DNA of 64,000 bases. It comes from DASPSM01 sp963800135. GTDB taxonomy: Bacteria > Planctomycetota > Planctomycetia > Planctomycetales > Planctomycetaceae. Both the position numbers and the translations under genes were made by a program. Location of the stretch: NCBI GenBank assembly GCA_963800135.1, contig CAWCZR010000009.1, positions 186,001 through 250,000 of the forward strand. The letters are read 5' to 3'. The notes under the pieces are model-generated. The model searched no databases and was not told where the DNA came from. It saw nothing but the letters and a program-made list of their open reading frames with translations. How positions within the stretch are numbered: position 1 is the first letter of the stretch; the number at the start of each line of letters is the position of its first letter. Of this stretch, positions 55,685-64,000 are shown in pieces.

Positions 55685-58135
55685 ATGAAAATCCATCGTC
55701 TGGTTCGTCAGCAGCGTTCCCGAGGCGCGATTGTGCCGTTGACCGCGATTTCGATCATCGGGCTGTGCGGCTTTCTCGCGTTGTCGATCGATCTGGGCAT
55801 GCTGGCGGTGGCTCGTGCCCAGGTGAAAGATGCGGCCGACGCGGCCGCGGTCTGCGGCGCCCGGAGCCTGATCGGCTCACAAACGAACTACGTGTCAAAT
55901 TCGACTGCAAGCGCGATCGCACAGGCCACGACGAACACGATCCTCGGAACGAACGTTAATCCCGCCGAGGTGTCGGTTCAACAGGGCTGCTATCACTACA
56001 ACTACGCGACCCAGACGTTCAGTCCGGAGTTCCCGCCCGGAACGGGCGAGAACTACAACCTGACCCAGGTGACGATCAGCCACACCTACAACACGACATT
56101 CGCGGCCGTGATCGGTGTCCCCACCATGACGGTCACCGCTACGTCGACCGCCGCCCACCGTCCCCGCGACGTGGCGATGGTGCTCGACTACTCGGGATCG
56201 ATGAACAACGAGAGCGACCTGTGGAACTGCGAGTCGTATCTCGGCTCGTATTTGAACACTCCCAACAATCCGGACACGATCTTCCCGCAGTGGGGCCCCT
56301 ACGCCCCCTCGTTTTCGCCGCTGGCGACGCTGCAATGCACCGCGAATAGCAATCTTGTCGGCCTGTGCAACGTCACCGCCGCGGTTGACGGCATTCCCGC
56401 CCTGGTGACCAACCTGTTCCAGAACAACCGCGGCCAGCCGGCGGTGGCCGCCTTTTCGGCAGCCCCGGCGACCGTCACCAACACGGCTCCGGCCGGCGAC
56501 CAGTACCTCAACAAGAAGAGCTCGTCCACCACGGCCCTCACCTGGTCGCAGATCACCGGTAGCCAGACCACGGCCTTTACCGGCTATGCGGCTCAGCAGG
56601 GCAACGTGTTCTACGGCTACCAGCAGGGGCCGGGATATTGGGGCAAGACGTTCTTCCTCTGGCCCCCGGATCCCAACGCCGCCAACGACTGGCGGAAGAA
56701 GTTCTTCTTCCTCAGCAATGGCACGACGCCCTGCAACAACAACCTCATGCTTTGGAGCTCGGGCGGACTCTGGAACAACCCCACCAACAACTACGTGATC
56801 AACTACAAGGCGATTCTGAACTGGATCGTCAACACCGGCCCGAACCCGTTCCCGTCGCAGCTGCGGGCCGGCAACGTGCTCTATTACTCGGCGATTCCCA
56901 CCGACGTTCCGGCCTCGGCCTACACCTGGTCCAACCTCAACACGGCGATCACCAACCAGGATCAGCGGTTCTGGAAGGAATACATCGACTTCACGATCGG
57001 CGTGTGGAATGATCCGACCGGCACCGTCCAGACGCCGGGCAACCCGTCCTGCAGCTACGGTCCGGATTTTACGGCCGGCAGCTCGACCGGCGGGCAATAC
57101 GTGACGATCAGCGGCCCGGACTCACTTTACGCCGGGCAAACGTGGATCGGACCCAACGATAATCCGAAGCGGCCCCGGCATCGTTTCTGGTTCGGCCCGA
57201 TGACCATGATCCAGTACATGCTCGACACGGGACTCTTGCCGGGCACCGCCCAGGACATTTCGATGATCGCCGCCAAGCTGGGCATTCAGGGCGCACTCCA
57301 GGACATTCAGAACAACCATCCGAACGACCTGGTGTCGCTGATCATGTTCAGCCGTCCGCAGTTCTCGGGCGATCCGGCCAACATGGGCCAATTCAGCCAG
57401 CCCCAGGTTTCGCTTACCGCGAACTACAACAACCTGATTAACGCCCTGTGGTATCCGCCCAACAGCGGCACCAACGACGTCCGCCCCTGGGATGCGAACG
57501 GCATGCAAACACCCCGCGCTCACGGCGACTACGACTCAAACACCGCCTCGAGCTACGGCTTGATGCTGGCCTATAACCAGTTCAGCAGCAGCACAGTGCT
57601 GCAGAGCGCGGGCATCGGCGGTTGGGGTCGCAAGGGGGCCGAAAAGCTGGTCGTCTTCGAGACCGACGGCATGGCCAACGTCTCGTCGACGGTCGGCACG
57701 ACGAACCTGGGGTCGTACAACTCGTATTACAACACGCCTCCGCTGGCGACGATTTCCTTGAGCGGCAACAATTCCGATACGGACGCCATCAACGTCGCCA
57801 CGGTGCTCACTTCGCTGAACACCTCCTCGAGCCCGATTCCCGGTTTCTCGACGACCACGGATAAAGTCACCATCCAAGGCATCGTGTTCGGAGCCATCTT
57901 CGAACCGGATGCCAGCGGATCGGACCAGTCCGACGCCGTCAGCCTGATGCAGTCCATCTCGACCCTGGGGGGAACCGTCTTCCCCAGCACGTCGAGCGAC
58001 CCGGTGAACGGCTACAAGTGGTGCATCGGCACTCTGGCTCAGCGGCAAGCCAAGATGCAGCAGGCCTTCACCACGGTGATGGACGACGAAATCTCGATCA
58101 TCCTGGTGCCCAACCAACCGGGCGTGCCGAACTAG
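55685..58135 (+). CDS. TadG-like pilus protein with von Willebrand factor A domain
   Basis: Protein of about 816 residues from ATG 55685 (AAGGGA upstream). The N-terminus 'RGAIVPLTAISIIGLCGFLA', 'LSIDLGMLAVARAQVKDAAD' and 'AAAVCGARSLIG' is the TadG_N/Flp pilus-assembly block. A VWA domain follows, with the MIDAS motif DYSGS in 'DVAMVLDYSGSMNNES' (~residue 168), and the rest is a large Asn/Thr/Gly/Trp/Tyr-rich region. A later metal-site-like segment is 'EKLVVFETDGMANVSS'. Such proteins are secreted or envelope components of Tad pili, perhaps adhesins. The gene ends 25 bases before a strong terminator, closing the three-gene operon. Confidence 0.85.
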   Translation: MKIHRLVRQQRSRGAIVPLTAISIIGLCGFLALSIDLGMLAVARAQVKDAADAAAVCGARSLIGSQTNYVSNSTASAIAQATTNTILGTNVNPAEVSVQQGCYHYNYATQTFSPEFPPGTGENYNLTQVTISHTYNTTFAAVIGVPTMTVTATSTAAHRPRDVAMVLDYSGSMNNESDLWNCESYLGSYLNTPNNPDTIFPQWGPYAPSFSPLATLQCTANSNLVGLCNVTAAVDGIPALVTNLFQNNRGQPAVAAFSAAPATVTNTAPAGDQYLNKKSSSTTALTWSQITGSQTTAFTGYAAQQGNVFYGYQQGPGYWGKTFFLWPPDPNAANDWRKKFFFLSNGTTPCNNNLMLWSSGGLWNNPTNNYVINYKAILNWIVNTGPNPFPSQLRAGNVLYYSAIPTDVPASAYTWSNLNTAITNQDQRFWKEYIDFTIGVWNDPTGTVQTPGNPSCSYGPDFTAGSSTGGQYVTISGPDSLYAGQTWIGPNDNPKRPRHRFWFGPMTMIQYMLDTGLLPGTAQDISMIAAKLGIQGALQDIQNNHPNDLVSLIMFSRPQFSGDPANMGQFSQPQVSLTANYNNLINALWYPPNSGTNDVRPWDANGMQTPRAHGDYDSNTASSYGLMLAYNQFSSSTVLQSAGIGGWGRKGAEKLVVFETDGMANVSSTVGTTNLGSYNSYYNTPPLATISLSGNNSDTDAINVATVLTSLNTSSSPIPGFSTTTDKVTIQGIVFGAIFEPDASGSDQSDAVSLMQSISTLGGTVFPSTSSDPVNGYKWCIGTLAQRQAKMQQAFTTVMDDEISIILVPNQPGVPN

Positions 58136-58160
58136 CCGAATCCGTCCCGACGCCAAGTGG

Positions 58161-58195
58161 ACGCCCCTCGCGGGAAACTGCGAGGGGCGTTTTTT
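58161..58195 (+). terminator. Rho-independent terminator of the Tad-like operon
   Basis: ACGCCCCTCG (58161-58170) pairs perfectly with CGAGGGGCGT (58181-58190) across a 10-base loop, followed by a T6 run. It lies 25 bases after the stop of the VWA gene. Confidence 0.9.
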
Positions 58196-58199
58196 GCGC

Positions 58200-58445
58200 T
58201 GCGCGTTTATCGGTGGCACTAGAAGAGATTCTCGGGTGGCACTGGCGGCTCGTCCGAGACCGTCCGGAAATTCAGAGGGACGACTCGCCTGGGGTGCCAC
58301 GGTTGAGCTTGCTCCTTACCGGTTCAGCAACCGTCATCAGCAGCCGGAAAGAGCACGGCTGAGCCGAAGCGTCTCAGCCGTGGCACCCGACTCTCCGGAC
58401 ACCCTCGGCTCGTCCGCCAGTGGCACACCGGACCCACCGTTTTGC
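58200..58445. repeat. 'GGTGGCAC' repeat region
   Basis: GGTGGCAC occurs at about 58212 and 58234, and its complement GTGCCAC or GTGGCAC recurs near 58292, 58382 and 58421. GGTGGCACTGGCGGCTCGTC near the start is mirrored by CGGCTCGTCCGCCAGTGGCA near 58406. It looks like a decayed inverted repeat array of the kind scattered in Pirellulales genomes, and separates the Tad operon from the convergent redox fusion gene. Confidence 0.6.
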
Positions 58446-58458
58446 GCTGGACGAACCG

Positions 58459-61400
58459 CTAGTCGGCGGCCGCGTGGGCGTGCATGTGCTCCTCGGCGTT
58501 CGCCTTGAAGAGCGGATGCTGCGGATTGGCCCCCGACGACACGTAGGCCACCAGATCCAGAATCTCGTCGCGCGTCAGCTTGTCCAGCAGTCCCTTGGGC
58601 ATCAGCGAGGTCTTCGAGCGGGTTCGCTCCAGCACGTCGCTACGGCGAATCGTCGTCGGCTGCGGGTTGGCCAGCGGATTCTCGATGACCTTGATCGTGT
58701 CGGCATTCTCCTGGAGCACGAGGCCCGTGATCGTTTTGCCGGAAGAGAGCTCGAAGATGTTGGTCTGAAACTTTTCGTTGATGCGGGCGGAAGGAACGAG
58801 GATCTCGTTGAGGACGTCGGCCAGCTTCCATTTCGGATCGAGCTTGGTGAGATCGGGCCCGAACACGTTCCCCTTATTTTCCAGGCGGTGACAGGCGACG
58901 CAGTTGGCCAGCGTGAAGAGCTGCCGGCCGCTCGCGAATTTGCGGCCGCCGCTGTGCGTCATTTCGGCGATCGGACCGGCCAGGTCGGCGAGCGTCCATT
59001 CGGTCCGCGGACGGCGGTCCCGCAAGAGGGGATCTCGCGGTTCGAGCTTCGCCTTGGCGACGTAGGCTTCCGGGCTGGCGAGGTAAGCGTCCAAGTCGTC
59101 AACCACGTAGAGCGCGCCGTACATCCGCCGCCAGTGCCCCGGGTAAGTGCAGACGAACGGGTAAACGCCGGGCGTGCTCGGAGCATTAAAGGTCAGCCGC
59201 TGCGATTCGCGCGGCAGCATGAGGCCGGCGGCCGCGAGAATTTTGGACGATTGCGGCACGTAGTGCCGGGCGGCAAAGCTCGCCTCCTGCGCGTGGGCCT
59301 CTGATAGGAGACCAATTTCCTCGAGCGAGCCAGGCTGGGCGATCACGAAGTTGTGCGGCATCATGTCACTGTTTTGCAGCACGAACTCGACGGGCTTGCC
59401 CGCTTGCACGGCGACGACGTTCTTGATCGTAAGACATCCGCTCCAAGAGCGTGCCGATCTTCACCACCCGCACGCCCAGCTCGCGCAGCTGAGTCCGTAG
59501 CGCCTTGGCTTCGGCCGGCGGCAAGAGGGTCGACAGGGCCTCGCACAACTCGAATTCGTCGAGCGCGTCGGGCCGCGTCCGCTGGCGGGCCGACGCTTTT
59601 CGCAGCCGCTGCAGCAACACGGTGGCGACGGGCTCGGCCTCGGCCGCCGGCCACTGGTTGCGGGGAATGGTTTGCATTGCTCGGACGGCCGTCATCCGGT
59701 CAACGTCGTCGCGGATGAAGTGAGCCAGGAGCGCGAACGTTTGCGCTTCCTGGCCGCGAATGTGCGTCAGCGCCTTGAGCGCCGCTCGCCGCACCTGAAA
59801 GGCCGCGTCGGCCCGCGGATCGCCCGTCTCCGACGGAGGAGCCGGCGTGCCCCCCAACGATTTCGGCAATCCCGACAGCAGCGGCTTGATCCGCTCGAAA
59901 AGATGCGAACGCACGGCCGGATCGGAGATCAGCGGCACCGCATTGAGAAAATCTTCCAGGTTCCGCGAGCTGGCCACGGCCCGCGACCAGGCCGCCTCGG
60001 CCGAGCCGTCTCGATTGACGAGGGTCGCAAAGGCAATCTGACGCAGCAGCGGCCAGTTCGATTTTTCGACGAGTCGATCGAGCGGGTCGGCCTGCGCGGG
60101 AGCCATCTTCGAGTGGGCGCCCAGCTCGCGGACGAGGTCGAGCGCGACACTCACGTCGGCGCGATCGGGGTGCGCGGCCAGGCGGTCGATCGCCTCGGCT
60201 AGCACGTGCGTTTCGTCCGAGTTGTCGAGTTGGGCCAGGCCGGTGACCGCTTCGTGCCGCTGGGCGTCGGTCATGCCGGGCCGCGTGAGGATTTCCAGCA
60301 GCACGAGCCGTTCGTGCGGACTCTTGAGCAGTTGCTCGTTCGACAGCTCCCGAAGTAAATAGCGGGCTCCAGCCTGCGTCTTAAAGTCGATCGCCTGATG
60401 GGACGCCTGTGCCGAGCTGACGAGCGGCGCCAGCGTGCGCATCGTTTCTTTCGCCAGGTAATCGAGATCGCGATCGGTCGGCTGCTCTTCCGCCAGCAGC
60501 ACGACTTCAGCCGCTTCGGGGCGCGGCACAAAGCTGGCCGCCCAAACGGCCATCAGCCGCACGAGGGGCGACTTGTCCTCGGCGGCATGTCGCAGGAGCT
60601 CGACGACGTTCGGCAAACGGTCCTGCCAGGCGGCCGCGACGCGAACGGCGGCGGCACGCGCTTTGTCGGCCGGCGATCGCAACACGTGGGCCAAGAGCGC
60701 GGGCTCGACGACATTTTCACTCTGAAAGAGCCACAGCGCCTCGAGCTCGTGGTGCGGGTGCTCCGGATCGTTCGGCGTCTGGGACAACCCCGCCAGCCAC
60801 TGTCGCGCGGCGGCAATCACTTCATCCGTCGGCCGGGCCGACAGCTCGATCCGCGCCCGATAGCGAACGCGATTGTCCGGATTCTTCAAGAGGTCCAACA
60901 GCGCGGGGATCGGCTGGCCGGCGATGGCGGCCGGTTTCTCCAGCGGACGACCCGGCCACGTGACCCGATAGACGCGGCCGTGGGTGCGGTCGCGACTGGG
61001 GTCCCGCAGGTTGTGTTGCATGTGGCCGATGATCGGGTTGTGCCAATCGGTGAAGTAGATCGCCCCGTCGGGCCCGATCTCGACGTCGGCCGGGCGAAAG
61101 TTTTCGTCGCTCGATTTGACGATCGGCTCGACTTCGCGAGCACCCAGACTCGAGCCCTTGTCCAAGAGCTGATACTGCAAAATGCCTTGAAAGCCGATCA
61201 CGTTGGGGACCAGCAAATTTCCGTTCAGCTCGGGCGGAAAGTGTCGGCTGGTGAGGATCTCGATCCCCGGGCAGGGACGCGTCCGCTGCTGGTAGACCTG
61301 CGGGGCCGACGGATGCTTTTGCGGGAAATCGAGCCGGCTGGAAATCAGCGGTCCGTGGTAGGGAACGGCACCCGTCCCGTCGACGATGATGTCCTGCCCC

Positions 61401-63143
61401 CAGCCGTCGAAGACGTGCCCGTGCGGATTGGCGAACGGGTACGTGACGTACACGTCGAACTTGCGGGTCCGAGGCTCATAGCGATAAACGCCCGCGTTGG
61501 CGCAGCGGCGGGGCGCTCCCCACGGCGTCTCGACCTGTGTGTGATGGAACGTTCCCTCCTGAAAGTAGAGCGCCCCCCGGATCGAGCGTGAAGCTATTGG
61601 CCGTGTGATGCGTGTCGGCCGTGTCGAGGCCGTGCAGCACGCGCTCCTTGATGTCGTAGTGGTCGTCGCCATTGGTGTCCTTGAGGAATAGGATGTCCGG
61701 CCCCTGCGCGACGAAGACGCCGCCTCCCCAGAACTCGAAGCCGGTGGGATTCCGCAGGTCGCCGGCGAAGACGGTGCACTTGTCGGCCCGGCCGTCGCCG
61801 TCGGTGTCTTCGAGAATCAAGAGCTTGTCGTCGATCGCGTCTTTCGGCTTCCAGTGCGGGTAGCTGTGCCAGCCCGAGACCCACAAGCGGCCCCGCGTGT
61901 CGAAGGCCATCTGCACGGGATTGGTCAGCTCGGGGAATTGCTCCTCGGACGCGAAGAGGTTGACCTTCATCCCCTTGTGCACGGTCATCTTCTTGATTTC
62001 TTCTTCGCCGCTGAGAAAGACGTGCTTGCCCCCCGGCAGCGGGCCGGGCTTGTTCGTGATCACGGGAATGAAGTCGGGCAGATTGGAATCGTCGGCTTTG
62101 ACGGCCCGGCCTTGCGCGGTCTCCCAAACCACCTTGTCGCGGTTGGAGGTCATCAGGTCGATCATCTCCAGCTCGCGCTGCACCACTTCGTAATTGGTCT
62201 GCCCACCGACAAACCGCAGGAACGCCCGGTCGCCGTAGGTCGAGTAGCCGTCCGGCGTGCGATAGCGGAGGAACCAGTATTCGTTCTTCTGGTTGATCGC
62301 CGTCCGCAGGCTCGTCAGCCGCACTGAGTCGAACGTCGGCGCTTCGCCAAACAGTCCCTCATAGGCGGCGCCCGCCACGAAATGGTCCCCCTCGTCGTTG
62401 AGGTGGATGCCGTTCATCGTCAGCTTGGGACCGTTCGGGCCGTTCGATGACGTGAACCGCGCGAGCGTCGGCGTGAAGAGATCGACGAAGGGTACGCCCT
62501 CGGCCTTGGCCACGTCGGCCATGGCCGCGGTGTAGAGCTTGAGGCGGACGTTGTCCTGGGCGCCATCGGGCAGATTCGGATCGCCCAGGTTTTCGTGCGC
62601 GATGGGCGAGAAGAGGACGATCCGCGGCGGGGTCTTGCCGTTGTATCGCTGTGCGCGGGTGTGCTTGATGAACCGGGCCAGGTCGTGCTTGAATTTCTCG
62701 AGGCCGGCCGGCCCAGCGAACGATTCGTTGTAGCCGTAGAAGACAAAGATGACGTCGGCGTGCGTGTTGGTGAACTCGAAGCGGTTCTGCCGAACCGGCG
62801 CGTCCGGATTGAGCTTTTTCGGCTGCGGGATCGGGGCCTTGCCGGCCAGCCACTGGTCCTGCGAGCCGAAGTCCATCGACCGCATCCGGCTATACAGATC
62901 GCGATAGCCATTGACTTCGTCGCCGCCGTATCCCAGGTTGCGAAACACCAGGTTGTGCTGCGGATAGCGGGCGTAAATCAACGTCTCGAGCCAGCTCGAA
63001 TGTTGCATCCGCTCGGCCAGCGCATTGCCGATAATGCAGACGTGATCCCCCTTGTGCAGCTCAAACGGCGGGGCGGCCGAGGCGAGGGGCGGAAGGGTCA
63101 GTGCGGCAACAAGGGCAGCGGTCGACAGCGCAGTGAATCGCAT
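58459..63143 (-). CDS. PVC-type redox fusion: SGNH hydrolase, propeller, HEAT, cupredoxin, cytochrome c; two frameshifts
   Basis: About 1,560 residues after repair, with a signal peptide. Domains in order: an SGNH-hydrolase domain (~25-290; 'VFYGYNESFAG', 'MNGIHLNDEGDH', but the nucleophile block reads 'IIGNALAERMQ' without the usual GDS Ser); a PVC-type propeller with NHL-like repeats (~390-800; 'ILEDTDGDGRADKCTVFAGD'); HEAT-like helical repeats (~800-1200); a cupredoxin (~1240-1340) with type-1 copper ligands in 'MMPHNFVI' and 'CTYPGHWRRM'; and a c-type cytochrome with CVACH (~residue 1416) and distal Met region. Breaks lie at CCCCCC 61573-61578 and near 59434. Probably a periplasmic electron-transfer or glycan-oxidising protein. 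Confidence 0.88.
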
Positions 63144-63265
63144 GAAAAACCTGCAAGGGAGTAAACAATCGTCTCGGCGGGCAATACGGGGCGCGGCAAG
63201 GACTGCCGTCCCTCAACCTTAGCGAAATACCCGGGGCTTCGCATCCCAACGAGGTGAGGCACAAA

Positions 63266-63709
63266 ATGACTTCTTACTACGTTGTCGAGCCGGAGGTTGC
63301 CGGCGGATGGGGTGAAAACACAATTTTCACTCGGACGCCGGGGCAGGGCACTGTCGTCCACAAGCTTCATTACGAATTCGACGGATGGCTTGGCGACGAA
63401 CTCTTGGAAAGTGCGCCTTGCTTCATCGTCACGGAGCGCATGGCTCACGAAATTCAAAAAGCCGGACTGACAGGGGTCAGCTTCGACAAAGTTGAGGTGA
63501 CCGTTTCCCCGGAGTTCAAGCAACTCTACCCAGATCGTCAATTGCCGACGTTCGTCTGGCTCAAGATTGAGGGAACACCGGGGCGCGACGATTTCGGGGT
63601 CACATCCGACCTCATGCTCGTCGTATCAGAGTCGGCCCTTGAAGTGCTGAACCGAGTGGGAATTGCAAACGCGGCGGTCGCTCCATTCGAACAAGCAGAA
63701 CCGTCCTAG
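63266..63709 (+). CDS. Unknown protein, possibly Imm11-like
   Basis: Protein of about 147 residues from ATG 63266 (GAGGTGAGG upstream). There is no signal peptide. Conserved-looking blocks are 'YYVVEPEVAGGWGENTIF', 'LHYEFDGWLGDELLESAPCF', 'IVTERMAHEIQKAGLTGVSF' and 'LPTFVWLKIEGTPGRDDFG'. This pattern, a 'GWLGDEL...PCFIVTE...' block then 'GLTGVSFDKVEV', recalls the Imm11/DUF1629 immunity-type family from memory. No toxin gene is adjacent. Confidence in the family is low; confidence that it is a gene is good. Confidence 0.6.
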   Translation: MTSYYVVEPEVAGGWGENTIFTRTPGQGTVVHKLHYEFDGWLGDELLESAPCFIVTERMAHEIQKAGLTGVSFDKVEVTVSPEFKQLYPDRQLPTFVWLKIEGTPGRDDFGVTSDLMLVVSESALEVLNRVGIANAAVAPFEQAEPS

Positions 63710-63738
63710 CAACGCGAACGCACCGCCGCGGCAATCCC

Positions 63739-64000
63739 TCACCGCTCGGAACCGGCCGCACCGCCGGCGTCTTGCTCGCCGCGCAGTTTCTTCGACGCGC
63801 GAGACAGCCACGTTTTGAGAGAGCCGCGTTCGGTGCGGTCTTTCATCATCGAGCGGGTGACGGGAGAGATCGGCACATGGAACTCTTCCGCGGCGAGGAA
63901 GTGGTCCGCCGTGCCCTGCTCCATCACCGGGACGAGGTCGATCGGCGCCGGCTTCGCAGGCGCAGCTGGCGGTGGAGCGGCGACAGACGGCGCGGCGACC
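63739..64000 (-). CDS. C-terminus of an unknown protein (start beyond right edge)
   Basis: The frame is open from the window edge (64000) to a stop at 63739-63741, about 86 codons. It begins in a Pro/Ala-rich stretch ('AAPSVAAPPPAAPAKPAPID') and ends in a charged segment ('SRASKKLRGEQDAGGAAGSE') after 'DHFLAAEEFHVPISPVTRSM'. The Pro/Ala linker suggests a multidomain protein. I cannot assign a family. Confidence 0.6.
   Translation of the reverse strand, partial: VAAPSVAAPPPAAPAKPAPIDLVPVMEQGTADHFLAAEEFHVPISPVTRSMMKDRTERGSLKTWLSRASKKLRGEQDAGGAAGSER

Noticed and set aside
1..64000. tRNA, rRNA and riboswitch genes
   Set aside because: I looked through intergenic regions by eye and recognised none. 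Without a covariance search a degenerate RNA could be missed.

Overview
This 64 kb window looks like a chromosomal segment of a GC-rich planctomycete, most likely Pirellulales-like. The pointers are a DUF1559 protein with a prepilin-type N-terminus, a very large PVC-type heme-binding CxxCH fusion protein, a Tat-exported Gfo/Idh/MocA oxidoreductase, a membrane-anchored Ser/Thr kinase, and abundant short interspersed palindromic repeats. No rRNA, tRNA or CRISPR array was seen.

Layout. 0-3.8 kb: a PAS sensor fragment, divergent from fumC and a secreted oxidoreductase. 3.8-10.7 kb: an RND efflux permease and lipoprotein adaptor, divergent from a TolC-like lipoprotein; a 50-bp inverted repeat sits between the two transcription units. 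10.9-17.6 kb: a ChbG/HpnK-like deacetylase, an ArnT-like glycosyltransferase and a MacA/MacB-type ABC efflux set in three genes. 17.7-23.7 kb: aldo/keto reductase, mandelonitrile-lyase-like cupin, YeaO-like protein, CPBP protease, Ser/Thr kinase and a TolB-like propeller protein. 23.7-31.7 kb: a PQQ-like propeller protein, an FAD amine oxidase and an Ldh2-type dehydrogenase in one run, then acetolactate synthase and gamma-glutamyltransferase. 31.8-41.2 kb: an orphan FliN-like protein, then a repeat-rich accessory zone with an OLD-family ATPase/nuclease, a small unknown gene, glnA, an intact IS630-family element with TA target duplication, and a gene remnant truncated at the IS. 41.2-48.9 kb: M28 peptidase with PDZ, HAL2/CysQ-like phosphatase, TlpA-like thioredoxin protein, leuB and a TIR-domain protein. 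49.3-58.2 kb: DUF1559 protein, LamG-like protein, AAA ATPase, orphan adenine-type DNA methyltransferase, and a TadE/TadE/VWA Tad-pilus-like operon with a strong terminator. 58.4-64 kb: a 1,560-residue redox fusion protein and two genes of unknown function.

Many otherwise well-conserved genes, including housekeeping fumC, are split by frameshifts. Nearly all are repaired by removing a single base, often in a short homopolymer. I read these as consensus errors of a draft or metagenome assembly and annotate the genes as single units. An AAA ATPase gene has an in-frame TGA that is not an indel.

The best candidates for new biology are the OLD-family nuclease with its small neighbour inside the repeat island, the TIR protein, the AAA ATPase/methyltransferase pair, the repeat element that forms the 3' coding end of the OLD gene, and the interlocking palindromes at 34.0 kb.
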